Shown here piece by piece: positions 17,287 through 25,800 of a DNA stretch of 43,329 bases (its first letter is position 1; each line of letters begins with the position of its first letter). Source of the stretch: JALOAT01 sp041687015 (GTDB lineage: Bacteria; Pseudomonadota; Gammaproteobacteria; Thiohalomonadales; Thiohalomonadaceae); assembly GCA_041687015.1 (NCBI GenBank), contig JAWLCT010000026.1, positions 1 through 43,329 on the forward strand. The letters are read 5' to 3'. The translations under genes were made by a program, and so were the position numbers. The notes beneath the pieces are model-generated. The model made no database searches. It was not told the DNA's origin and saw only the letters and a program-made list of their open reading frames with translations.

Positions 17287-17926
17287 GGGGCGCGCCTCCG
17301 GCCAGCACAGCGATCACTTCGTCATCGGTGACTTGCGAGAAATCGGCAAAGAACTGGCTCACGGCAAAGAACTGTTCGGGTTTGGCAAGGCAGACCAATT
17401 CATCCACTTCCCGGGTAAGGCGCACAGCGGTATCGGCAGGGGCAACCCCGATGCCGGCGATCAGTTTTGTCGGCCCCCCGGCGCGGATCGCGCGCAACGC
17501 GGCAATCAACGTGGCGCCCGTCGCCACGCCATCATCCACGACAATGACCACCCGACCGGCCACCCGGGCCGGTGGTCGGCCGTAGCGCACACGCCGTTCC
17601 CGAATGCGGGCAAGTTGGCGCTGCGTTTCCTGTTCCACGTAGTTGGCGCTGATGCCCAGTTGCGCGGCAGCATGGGAAAGCACCACCTGGCCGCTCTCGT
17701 CCACCGAGCCGATGGCGAATTCCGGGTTGCCCGGTGCCCCCAGCTTGTGGACCAGCACCACATCGAGTTCGCCCTGCAGCGCATCGGCGACCACGCGCCC
17801 CATGGGCACACCGCCGCGCGGGATCGCGAGCACCAAGGGATGCTGGTTGCGATACCCGCTCAGTTGTGCGGCGATCAATCCGGCGGCGTGTTCCCTGCTG
17901 GCAAACACCGTCACCCCCTTGGCCAT
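17279..17926 (-). CDS. Phosphoribosyltransferase-domain protein
   Basis: A 215-residue type I phosphoribosyltransferase. Motifs: LVLAIPRGGVPMGRVVADAL, then LDVVLVHKLGAPGNPEFAIGSV, and the PRPP loop VVIVVDDGVATGATL. This is the family found with or fused to dienelactone hydrolase domains, whose acceptor base is unknown. I use ATG 17926; a TTG at 17950 would overlap the stop of the CapA-like gene as TTGA and add eight residues, and neither start has a clear ribosome-binding site. The downstream PRPP synthetase would supply its substrate. Confidence 0.87.
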   Translation of the reverse strand: MAKGVTVFASREHAAGLIAAQLSGYRNQHPLVLAIPRGGVPMGRVVADALQGELDVVLVHKLGAPGNPEFAIGSVDESGQVVLSHAAAQLGISANYVEQETQRQLARIRERRVRYGRPPARVAGRVVIVVDDGVATGATLIAALRAIRAGGPTKLIAGIGVAPADTAVRLTREVDELVCLAKPEQFFAVSQFFADFSQVTDDEVIAVLAGGAPHG

Positions 17927-17946
17927 GCCGGGGCAGAACGCGGCTT

Positions 17947-19041
17947 TCAAGTCCAGCGTAGCTCAAGCGTATTGTCCGACAGCGGTTCGAGCCGCGTATT
18001 GAAGGTCGGTCCTTGTGCGACAAGGGTCTGCTGTAACCAGCGCGCATCGTCGGCACCGGCCCGTTCCAGGCGCAGGCGACGCATGCGCATAAGCACCATG
18101 CGCAGCCGTTGCAATTCCCCCTGCGGACCAAGATGCACGAAGTAAAGCGCTGACAGCTCGCTCCGATAGCGCTCGTACCCGCTGATGCCTTCGTAATCGT
18201 TGATGAGATCGCCGCAACCGTAGAGCACCAGTCGCCCACGATAGACCTCGAGACTTTTGACGTGGTGGGACGAATGGCCGTGCACGATGTCTGCGCCGGC
18301 GAGGTCCACCAGGTCATGGGCAAACGTGATGTGTTCGTCGGGGACGTCGTAGCCCCAATTCGGCCCCCAATGAATGGAGACGATGAGCCGATCGCCGGGG
18401 CGTCGGAAGGGGCGGCAGTGTTCACCGATGCGGCGGGCGGTGTCGGCCGAAAGGTCTGGCAGGAGATTGACGCCTGAGAGCGGGTCGCCCGCGGCCCACG
18501 GGGCAGGGATGCCACTGCTGCCGTGCCCGCATCCGTAAACCAGCAAACGGCCGGCGGCCGTTCCGATAACGGCAGGTCGTCTCGCTTCAGCGGCATCAGC
18601 ACCCGCGCCCGGTGTCGCCAGGCCTGCGTCGTGCAGTGCGTGCAAGGTGTCCTGCAATCCTTCGCGTCCCCAGTCGAGCACATGATTGTTGGCCAGCACG
18701 CAGCAATCGATGCCGGCAACCGTAAGCACGGCCAGGTTGCTCGGATGCATGCGGTAATGGATGCCCTTGCCGGGCCAGGGTTTGGCCCAATGGGTGATGC
18801 TGGTTTCGAGGTTGATCACCCGGGCGTGGGGTGCCGCACGCGCCAGTTCGCCGAGCGCATCGCCCCAGGGGTAGGGGAAGTCCACCGGCGCAGGTACCGG
18901 ACCATTGGCCTGTTGGGCCAACGCGACGTAATCGCGCGCGTCAGTGATCCAGGCCTCATACAGGCTGGGCTCGACAGAATGGGGCAGCACCTGGTCGATG
19001 CCGCGTCCCGTCATTACGTCGCCGCACAGGAAGATGTCCAC
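17947..19041 (-). CDS. CapA-like metallophosphatase-fold protein
   Basis: A 364-residue member of the CapA/PgsA family of calcineurin-like proteins. Metal-binding motifs: FLCGDVMTGRGID at the N-terminus, NLETSIT, LANNHVLDWG, SIHWGPNWG and VHGHSSHH. No signal peptide or membrane anchor is seen, unlike the CapA proteins of capsule operons, so poly-gamma-glutamate synthesis is unlikely from context. The start is GTG at 19041. It sits between DUF4142 and the phosphoribosyltransferase/hydrolase pair. A homologue (Rv0574c) lies near the fused version of that pair in M. tuberculosis, as I recall, so the association recurs. Reaction unknown. Confidence 0.85.
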   Translation of the reverse strand: MDIFLCGDVMTGRGIDQVLPHSVEPSLYEAWITDARDYVALAQQANGPVPAPVDFPYPWGDALGELARAAPHARVINLETSITHWAKPWPGKGIHYRMHPSNLAVLTVAGIDCCVLANNHVLDWGREGLQDTLHALHDAGLATPGAGADAAEARRPAVIGTAAGRLLVYGCGHGSSGIPAPWAAGDPLSGVNLLPDLSADTARRIGEHCRPFRRPGDRLIVSIHWGPNWGYDVPDEHITFAHDLVDLAGADIVHGHSSHHVKSLEVYRGRLVLYGCGDLINDYEGISGYERYRSELSALYFVHLGPQGELQRLRMVLMRMRRLRLERAGADDARWLQQTLVAQGPTFNTRLEPLSDNTLELRWT

Positions 19042-19084
19042 GCGGTGAGCGAGGGTGCCCGCAAACGGACACCCGGGTGCGCCT

Positions 19085-19525
19085 TCAGTGCTGCAGCGAC
19101 TTGGCCATCTCGAAGTGCTTCTGCAGGATGGGCGTCAATTCGGCGGCGAAGCGTTTGAGGTCTTCGTTGCCACCGTGCTCAGACTCGCTGTGATAGAGAT
19201 TGATGTCCTTTTGATGCTCTTGCGAAACCACGCTGATGAATTGCCTTTCGAATTCGTCACCGTCGTATTTGCTCATTTCGTCGAGCAGCTTTCTGTGTTC
19301 GCCCGACAGCTCCTTGGGTACGCTCCAGCCCATGCTGCTTGCCATTTTCGTCAGCTTGTCCTTCGCCTTGGCATGATCGTCCAGCATGATGTCGGCGAAC
19401 TGGCGGAATTTCGAGGACTTGGCTTTTTTCTGCGCCAGCTTGGCCATTTCGATCTCCGCCACGTTGTCCTGGGCTGCTTTGCTGACGAATTCCTGATCCA
19501 TCTTCGACAAATCAGTCTTTGCCAT
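19085..19525 (-). CDS. DUF4142 ferritin-like four-helix protein
   Basis: A 146-residue, all-helical, highly charged protein of the DUF4142 family. Typical segments are DQEFVSKAAQDNVAEIEMAKLAQ, SKFRQFADIMLDDHAKA and a C-terminal PILQKHFEMAK. Most DUF4142 proteins are exported; this one has no signal peptide and appears cytoplasmic. The family belongs to the ferritin-like fold, but metal binding is not demonstrated. First gene of the minus-strand run, 43 bp ahead of the CapA-like gene. Stress protection is a plausible but unproven role. Confidence 0.83.
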   Translation of the reverse strand: MAKTDLSKMDQEFVSKAAQDNVAEIEMAKLAQKKAKSSKFRQFADIMLDDHAKAKDKLTKMASSMGWSVPKELSGEHRKLLDEMSKYDGDEFERQFISVVSQEHQKDINLYHSESEHGGNEDLKRFAAELTPILQKHFEMAKSLQH

Positions 19526-19674
19526 GGCGTGCGCCTCCGTTGGCTGCGTTTATGGAAGTCTATGCAGGCCATCAGGGCAGCGCAAAGTGGCAGTGCCGGT
19601 TTCGGCGCCGTCGAAAATCGAAGAGGATGGTGCCCGGCACGATGACCGGTACGCGTGTTACAGGGGGGAGAAAT

Positions 19675-19750
<76 letters not shown>

Positions 19751-19764
19751 TACGAAGGTGCGCA

Positions 19765-19792
19765 ATTTTAGCGATTTCGCGCGCGCTGTCAA
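19765..19792 (-). promoter_or_regulatory. Promoter of tRNA-Gly
   Basis: On the minus strand TTGACA (19792-19787) and TAAAAT (19770-19765) are 16 bp apart. Transcription would start about 7 bp before the mature 5' end. The bases after the -10 (TGCGCACC) form a GC-rich discriminator, as is usual for stringently controlled stable-RNA promoters. Confidence 0.85.
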
Positions 19793-19863
19793 AGGCTAAT
19801 TTGGTCAGCGCGCAAATTTTTTCACGCACATCTCGCGCATCCAAGGAATGCGCGGCCGCACGT

Positions 19864-20463
19864 CTAGGCACGCGCCGAAAAGATATCGGCGGGCCGCAAC
19901 AGGGAAACGGCGGTCCGGTTGCCGAGCACGTCCACCCACACAAGCCAGTCCGGATGGCTCAGATCGACCTTGCGCGGCACCGCGCGTGCCAGTTCGACCA
20001 CGATCTCGCCGGTGTGGTAACGCTCCCAGCGGCGCTTGTGTACGCGCATGGCCCATGTCTCGTGGGTGCCGATGTTCGGTGTGATGCGCTGTTCGATGAT
20101 GTCGCGGATGCTGGGGAGATCGGTCTCGCTCCAGTGATCCACGGGAACCCATTTGATGGCGAAACGGAAGCTGTTCACCGGCGCTTCACGGAACAGTGCC
20201 TGGCAACGGCGGATGACGTCGCGGTTGTCCAGGCGCGTCAGGGCAATGGCGATGCCCCAGACGCTGGTTCTGATGACCCACGGGTCCGGGTCACCAAAGA
20301 GCCTCAGCGTACGCAGGATCTCGCCTTTGGCCCGGGAGAACTGCTTGCCCGGGTAGGACACGATCAGGTCAGCCGTGCGCACTTCGCTGCCGACCTCGGG
20401 CGGGGCGGCTTGTCGGTTCACGCGGGTCCCGCTGGGTTGGATGTTGCAACCAGCGTAGTCCAT
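19864..20463 (-). CDS. THUMP-domain RNA-binding protein (Tan1-like, COG1818)
   Basis: A 199-residue protein whose start I place at ATG 20463; the longer in-frame ORF would overlap the divergent PfpI gene. The C-terminal half carries THUMP features: RRWERYHTGEIVVELARAV and DLSHPDWLVWVDVLGNRTAVSLLRPADIFS, matching the usual V-D-L-x-x-P-x-x-x-V-x-V-x-V pattern with a final P-x-x-IFS. No methyltransferase, sulfurtransferase or acetyltransferase domain is attached. Eukaryotic Tan1 is a cofactor of tRNA ac4C acetylation, but whether bacterial stand-alone members act in modification is unknown. It lies 113 bp from a tRNA gene on the same strand. Confidence 0.75.
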   Translation of the reverse strand: MDYAGCNIQPSGTRVNRQAAPPEVGSEVRTADLIVSYPGKQFSRAKGEILRTLRLFGDPDPWVIRTSVWGIAIALTRLDNRDVIRRCQALFREAPVNSFRFAIKWVPVDHWSETDLPSIRDIIEQRITPNIGTHETWAMRVHKRRWERYHTGEIVVELARAVPRKVDLSHPDWLVWVDVLGNRTAVSLLRPADIFSARA

Positions 20464-20509
20464 GCAGTTCGCCCGGGTTTTGGCTATGCCTGCAATAAGG
20501 AGGACGGCC

Positions 20510-21055
20510 ATGCGCGCGCTCATCATCAGTGCGGACGGATTCGAAGACCGTGAACTGCTGGTGCCGAGAGACGAACTGAAAGCCAGCGGGTTCGATGTTC
20601 ACGTGGCCACCCCGCGGGGCCTTCCCATCCGTGGCAAGCACGGCACCAGGGTGGCGGCTGATGGTGCCATCGACGCCGTCGACAGTGCCAGGTTCGACCT
20701 GCTGGTGCTGCCCGGCGGCAAGGCGCCGGCGAGCCTGCGCAAGGCGCCGAAGGTCTTGGCCGTTGCGAAGGAATTCATGGCGTCCGGAAAACCGGTAGCC
20801 GCGGTATGCCATGGGCCGCAGATCCTGGTCTCTGCGGACCTGGTGCGTGGACGCAGGGTGACCTCGTACGGGAAGGTGGCGCCTGAGCTCAAGGCCGCCG
20901 GTGCCCGGTACGTGGACGAGGAAGTGGTGGTGGACGGCAATTTGATCACCTCGCGCACTCCCGCCGACCTGCCGGCCTTCGTGCGCGCCATTCGCGAGGC
21001 GACCCGGGCGAGGGCTGGAATCGCGCCGCATCCCGAGCGACCGTCGCCGGATTGA
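20510..21055 (+). CDS. DJ-1/PfpI family protein
   Basis: A 181-residue class I glutamine-amidotransferase-like protein (PfpI/YhbO group). ATG 20510 is fixed by AAGGAGG at 20497-20503; upstream in-frame ATGs lack such a site. The nucleophile is Cys100 in AAVCHGPQILVSA, followed by the usual histidine; Glu12 in GFEDREL is the acid that polarises the cysteine; LLVLPGGKAP is the family loop. Family members are described as proteases or glyoxal-adduct deglycases, a contested activity. Divergent from the THUMP gene. Confidence 0.9.
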   Translation: MRALIISADGFEDRELLVPRDELKASGFDVHVATPRGLPIRGKHGTRVAADGAIDAVDSARFDLLVLPGGKAPASLRKAPKVLAVAKEFMASGKPVAAVCHGPQILVSADLVRGRRVTSYGKVAPELKAAGARYVDEEVVVDGNLITSRTPADLPAFVRAIREATRARAGIAPHPERPSPD

Positions 21056-21202
21056 GCCTTGCCGTCACCGGTGCGCGGGCGGATCAGCGCGCAAGCTCGG
21101 CGTCAGGGCTGTCGTCAGGAGGCGCCTGCCCGCTGGCCGATGGCGCCTGTGCGCGGCCACGGCGATCCCCGCAGCCGTGCCGATTGGTGTATCTTGCGCG
21201 CC

Positions 21203-22543
21203 ATGACGACCACGACCTTCGACGACCTCGACCTCCCGACCGAACTCACGCGTGCCCTGGAAAAGCTAGGTCTCACCGAACCCACCCCGGTCCAGGCCCA
21301 GGCCATTCCGCCGGCCATGGCGGGGCGTGACCTGCTGGTATCCGCAGCCACCGGTTCAGGCAAGACGGCCGCGTACCTGTTGCCTATGCTGCAGCGCTTC
21401 GTGGACAACCCCGAGACCCCGCCCGAGGCCGGCACGCGCGGCCTGATCCTGGTGCCCACGCGCGAGCTGGCCCGGCAAATCCATGACGAGTTCATGCGTC
21501 TGGGCAGTTACACGCGCCTGCGCGCCGACGTCATCACCGGGGGCGCACCCACCCGGCATCAGATTGCCACCTTGCGCAAAAATCCCGAGATCCTCATCGC
21601 CACGCCGGGGCGCCTGCTGGAACACCTGGAGCGGGGCGAGGCCGATTTGAGTGATCTTGAGGTGCTGGTGCTGGACGAGGCGGATCGCATGCTCGACATG
21701 GGCTTTGCCCCCGACGTGTTGACCATCCTCACCTATTGCGCCCGCGCGCGTCAGTCCATCCTGCTCTCCGCCACCCTCAATCACCGCGGCCTGAAACCCC
21801 TCACCGATGAGTTGCTGCAGGATCCGGTCGTGGTGGCGGTGGACGCGGCCCGTGCCGTGCCCCACGCGATCCACCAGCAGGTGATCCTGGCCGACAGTCC
21901 CGAACACAAGCGGGCCCTGACCACCTGGCTGCTGCAACACGAGCAGTTCGATAAGGCGATGGTCTTCACCAATACCCGCGACGGCGCCACACACCTGGGC
22001 AATGCGTTACGCGCAAAAGGTGTGCGTGCCGGTGTGATCCACGGCGAGATCGAACAACGGGAACGAAACCGCGTGCTCGGCTTGCTACGCTCAGGGCAGA
22101 TCGACGTGCTGGTGGCCACGGACGTTGCGGCGCGCGGCCTGGACGTTCCAGGCATGCAGCTGGTGATCAATTTCGACGTGGCGCGCAGCGGCGACGACCA
22201 CCTGCATCGCACGGGCCGTACCGGACGGGCGGGCGAGCAGGGGCTGGCGATTTCACTGGTCGGCCATGCCGATTGGAACAACATGGCGAGCATCGAGCGC
22301 TATTTGCGCCTCGATCTGGAACGGCGTGTGATCAAGGGACTGGAGGCCAAGTTCCAGGGCCCCAGAAAGCCGAAACGTCCGGCCAAGGGTGCCGTGGAGA
22401 AGAAGGGAAAGAAAGCCGCAGCCAAGCCCAAGCAGCGCCACCGCGACCTGAAGAACAAAGGCAAGCGGCGCCAGCCTTCGGCGGCCGACGGGATACCGGC
22501 GGGGGACAGGCCGCCGCCGCGAAAAAAGCGGGTGGACGAGTAG
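21203..22543 (+). CDS. srmB: DEAD-box ATP-dependent RNA helicase SrmB
   Basis: A 446-residue RNA helicase. ATG 21203 matches the family N-terminus (TTFDDLDLPTEL). All motifs are present: Q motif EPTPVQAQAIP, motif I AATGSGKTAAYLLP (Lys54), PTRELARQ, TPGRLLEHL, DEAD at 158-161, SATL, VFTNTRDGA, ATDVAARGLDVPG and HRTGRTGRAG. The basic tail contains KQRHRDLKNKGKRRQPS, very close to the C-terminal KKRHRDTKNIGKRRKPS that I recall for E. coli SrmB, which is why I assign that name rather than RhlE. SrmB acts early in large ribosomal subunit assembly. Confidence 0.9.
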   Translation: MTTTTFDDLDLPTELTRALEKLGLTEPTPVQAQAIPPAMAGRDLLVSAATGSGKTAAYLLPMLQRFVDNPETPPEAGTRGLILVPTRELARQIHDEFMRLGSYTRLRADVITGGAPTRHQIATLRKNPEILIATPGRLLEHLERGEADLSDLEVLVLDEADRMLDMGFAPDVLTILTYCARARQSILLSATLNHRGLKPLTDELLQDPVVVAVDAARAVPHAIHQQVILADSPEHKRALTTWLLQHEQFDKAMVFTNTRDGATHLGNALRAKGVRAGVIHGEIEQRERNRVLGLLRSGQIDVLVATDVAARGLDVPGMQLVINFDVARSGDDHLHRTGRTGRAGEQGLAISLVGHADWNNMASIERYLRLDLERRVIKGLEAKFQGPRKPKRPAKGAVEKKGKKAAAKPKQRHRDLKNKGKRRQPSAADGIPAGDRPPPRKKRVDE

Positions 22544-22615
22544 TACTGCACCGTCACCTGTTCGCAAAGAGGCCAAATCCCCCAAGTAAAGCCATCGAAA
22601 ACAGCGTTCAAACCT

Positions 22616-22757
22616 TGGCGTTCCTGGTGGCTTTTGCGAGAGCGAACCCAAAGAACGCCGGGAAGGACGCTCGCGAAGGCGCAAAGAATGCCAAGGGAAT
22701 GCGATTGAGAAAGCCGGAGGAAGCGTTGAGCGCTTGGCGATCTTTGCGTCCTGGCGA
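22616..22757. repeat. Cluster of three degenerate repeat units, alternating orientation
   Basis: Three related units lie in the 291-bp gap after srmB: near 22616-22645 (TTGGCGTTCCTGGTGGC then TTTTGCGAGAGCG), near 22668-22693 inverted (CTCGCGAAGGCGCAAAGAAT then GCCAAG) and near 22728-22757 (GCGCTTGGCGATCTTTGCG then TCCTGGCGAGAGG). Adjacent opposite copies can form a long imperfect hairpin. A related unit is at 26551-26577. Such CTTGGCG-CTTTGCG-GAGA units recur between genes in many proteobacteria. Confidence 0.55.
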
Positions 22758-22834
22758 GAGGAACATTCTTCTCTCTGGCCAGCTTGAATCGAATTCGCTG
22801 CTTTCCCCTTGCAAGAACCGAACTGAACAGCCCT

Positions 22835-25800
22835 TCAGCCGGCGCGCAGGCGTTCGCCGGACGCCAGCTGCTGTCGAAATTCGTTCAGCCGCAACTCGAT
22901 CTCCTCGCGTTTTTTCGCTCGGGCCTTCAGGCGTTCACCATAGCGATACAGGAAGTAGGCAATGGTCTCGGTGCGGATCTTGATCGAGCCCGCGGGCTTG
23001 TTCTCGTCGATGTCCTTGAAGCAGAAATACGGCGTGCCCGAGTTTTCGATGATCTCTTCGATGACGGTGTAAATGGGCGCATCATGGCCGCACTTGAAAC
23101 TGGAGAGTTCCAGGGCCACCAGGTTGGGATGCCGGGCCGTGTATTTGGCGGCCCATACCTTGCGCGAGGTGTTTTCGGAATAGCTGTTCTTCCAGACGTC
23201 ATCGATGCTCATGGGTGAGGCGATGGCACCGGCACGCCATTCCTCACCGAACAGGCGCTCCAGGATGTCGTCCTCCATGGGCAGCGCGTCCTGCCAGAAA
23301 ATGGGATAACCCTGCTTCTGGAGTTCTTCCAGGATTTCGTGGTTCACGCCCGGATCGTTGTGATACGGCCTGCCGAGCAGCACCACGCCGATACGGTTCT
23401 CCCGTTCCAATTGCTCGAGCACTGTGCGCTGGCGGCTGCGCAGATCTGCATAGTGCCGCTCCATGGCACGCAGTCCCTGCTGCACGGCGCGGAAGGATTC
23501 TTCCTCGGTCACGCCGATTTCATCGGCCCAGTCCTGTGCCATTTGTCGCGCACAGTGGCGTGGCTGGTCGAGATTCAGGAAGGTCTTCTTGAACGCGATG
23601 CCGTGTTCCGTGAACAAGTCGCCTTCCTTGACGAAGGCCGCATAGGTGGCCTCGGCCGTCGCCACCACGGTAGGGCAGGCCTTGGAGGCCTGCACGCCGG
23701 CGAGCGGGGTGGGGAAGCTGTCCACCATGGGGAAGAAGATGTGGGTGAGCGGTTTCCTGGCGTGCTGCTTGTACAGCAGATCGTGCACGTGCGGGATGCC
23801 GAGCTTGCTGGGGAAGCAGGGATCGATGCTGCCGCGCTTGGCGCCGCGCTTGTAGAGTTCCTGGTCGGTGTAATCCGAGAACACGATATTCCTGAAGGGC
23901 ACGCCGAGGGCCGTGAAATAGGCGAGAAAAAACGGCGCGTGGGAATAGATGTTCAGCACGCGCGGAATGCCGATGCGCACGCTCTTTCGGCGTGCCATGC
24001 GTTCGCCTCGCTGTTCGATTTCGCGCCGCTTGAACAGTGTCAGCACACCCGCCCCCGGCGATGCGTCGGCCACGTTTTCCACCGCGGGGGCCTTGAACAC
24101 CGACTTGGCGGCGATTTCGACGAAGTTGGGATTTTGCTTCTTCACCTCGTCCACGCCGGCCTTGATTTCACGCATCTGGCCCAGATCTTCCACTGTGCCT
24201 TTCTCACAGGTGGCGATGATGAGGCGCTGATGCCCCGCGGCAAGGGGCACCTTGGATTCCCACTTTTTCTTCTTTTCCTGGCCGGAATCGCGGGCGAATT
24301 GCACGACCACCGGCTCCGCGGTTGGTGCACCGCCGGCACCGGTGTTCACATCGATGAAGGTGCGCAGGCATTCGTTCTTGCAGAAGTAACAGCGGGTATC
24401 TTCACTGCGGGTGCTGGTGTACTGGATTTGTCGTACCCGTTCGAGGCCGATGAATTCGGTTTTCCGACCCTGTTCGGCCCACAACCGCTGCGCCTCCAGC
24501 GCCGCACCAATCGCGCCGGATTCGCCGCAGTGCTGGTGCACGGTGATTTCGCACGGCTCATCATTGCCGCGAAAGCGCGAACGGATGAAATCCACCTGGG
24601 ACTTCACGGCAGCGAGGTTGTACTGTGTGCCGCCCTGGAGCACGAAGCGACGGCCGAGTTTGGCGAGATTCGGTATTTGCGCCACGTACAGCCAGATGTT
24701 CTTGGGCAGCACGGCGGCAAGCCCTGCCATGATCTCGTTGGCCTGCCAGCCCTTGCGCTGGAAGTCGACGATGTCCGACTGCATGAACACCGCGCAGCCG
24801 TAGCCGAATTCCGGCATGGACTGTGCGCTGAAGGCCACGTCGGCGTAGTCGCGCACGTCCACACCAAAGCCCTGGGCGGTGGATTGCAGAAAATAGCCGT
24901 TGCCGGCCGAGCACTGGGTGTTGAGCTTGAAATCCTTTACCCGCCCATCTTTCAGAATGATCAGCTTGATGTCCTGTCCACCCACGTCCACGATGACATC
25001 CGTCGCCGGGTAGAAGTGCAGGCAAGCCTCGGTGTGTGCCACGGTTTCCACCAGGGCCGTGTCGGCTTTCAGCACATCCTTGAGGATGTCCTTGGCATAG
25101 CCGGTGGTACCCACGCCGAGCACCTCCAGGCTGGCGCCCTGCGCTGCCACCTGGCGCGCCAGGCTGTCGATGATCTCCATGGTGTCTTCGATGGGATTAC
25201 CCTTGGAGAGCTGGTAGGCCTTGGCCAACACGGTGCGATCGGGGCCGAGCAACACGCCCTTGGTGGAGGTTGAGCCTCCGTCGATGCCGATGAAGGCCTC
25301 GACCCGTTCACCGGAACGAAACCGCGCCGGTTCCCAGGACGGCATGCGATACGCTTCGCGGAACGCCGCGAGGTCTTCCGCACTGGCCGAGAGCCCGGCG
25401 CCGCCCGCTTCGGCACGGGCGGCATCGCGGCCGTAGCGGATGTGCCAGCGCAGTTGTTCCAGGCCGTGGTACAGCCCGAGATCCGCATCGTCCTCCACCT
25501 CGGCCTTGCCGAATTCCACCGCACCGAGCGCCGCGAAATACTGGGCGTTTTCCGGTGTGATGATGTAGTCGTCCGGTGTCTTGGCGGGATCGGGCAGGCT
25601 CACGTTGCGCTCCTGCCACATTTGCGCGATGTTGCGGCGCCAGCATTCGCGCATACCGCGGATGTAGGTGTTGGGACCACCCAGCAGCAACACCGTCGGT
25701 CGCAGGGTGTGGCCGCGGGTGAGCACGGAAAGGTTCTGCTGGATGATGGACTCGAACAACGAGGCCATCAGTTCCGGCGCAGGCACCCCCTGCTTTTGCA

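Noticed and set aside
16502..18145. 547-residue plus-strand open frame across the PRPP cluster
   Set aside because: It crosses three recognised minus-strand genes and is rich in Ser, Ala, Arg and Pro, with no recognisable domain.
17947..19041. Poly-gamma-glutamate capsule synthesis gene
   Set aside because: No capBCE genes, no export signal and a metabolic neighbourhood; only the CapA-type fold is supported.
23339..25273. 644-residue plus-strand open frame opposite the activase fusion
   Set aside because: The minus-strand protein has clear domains and cysteine motifs; this frame has none.
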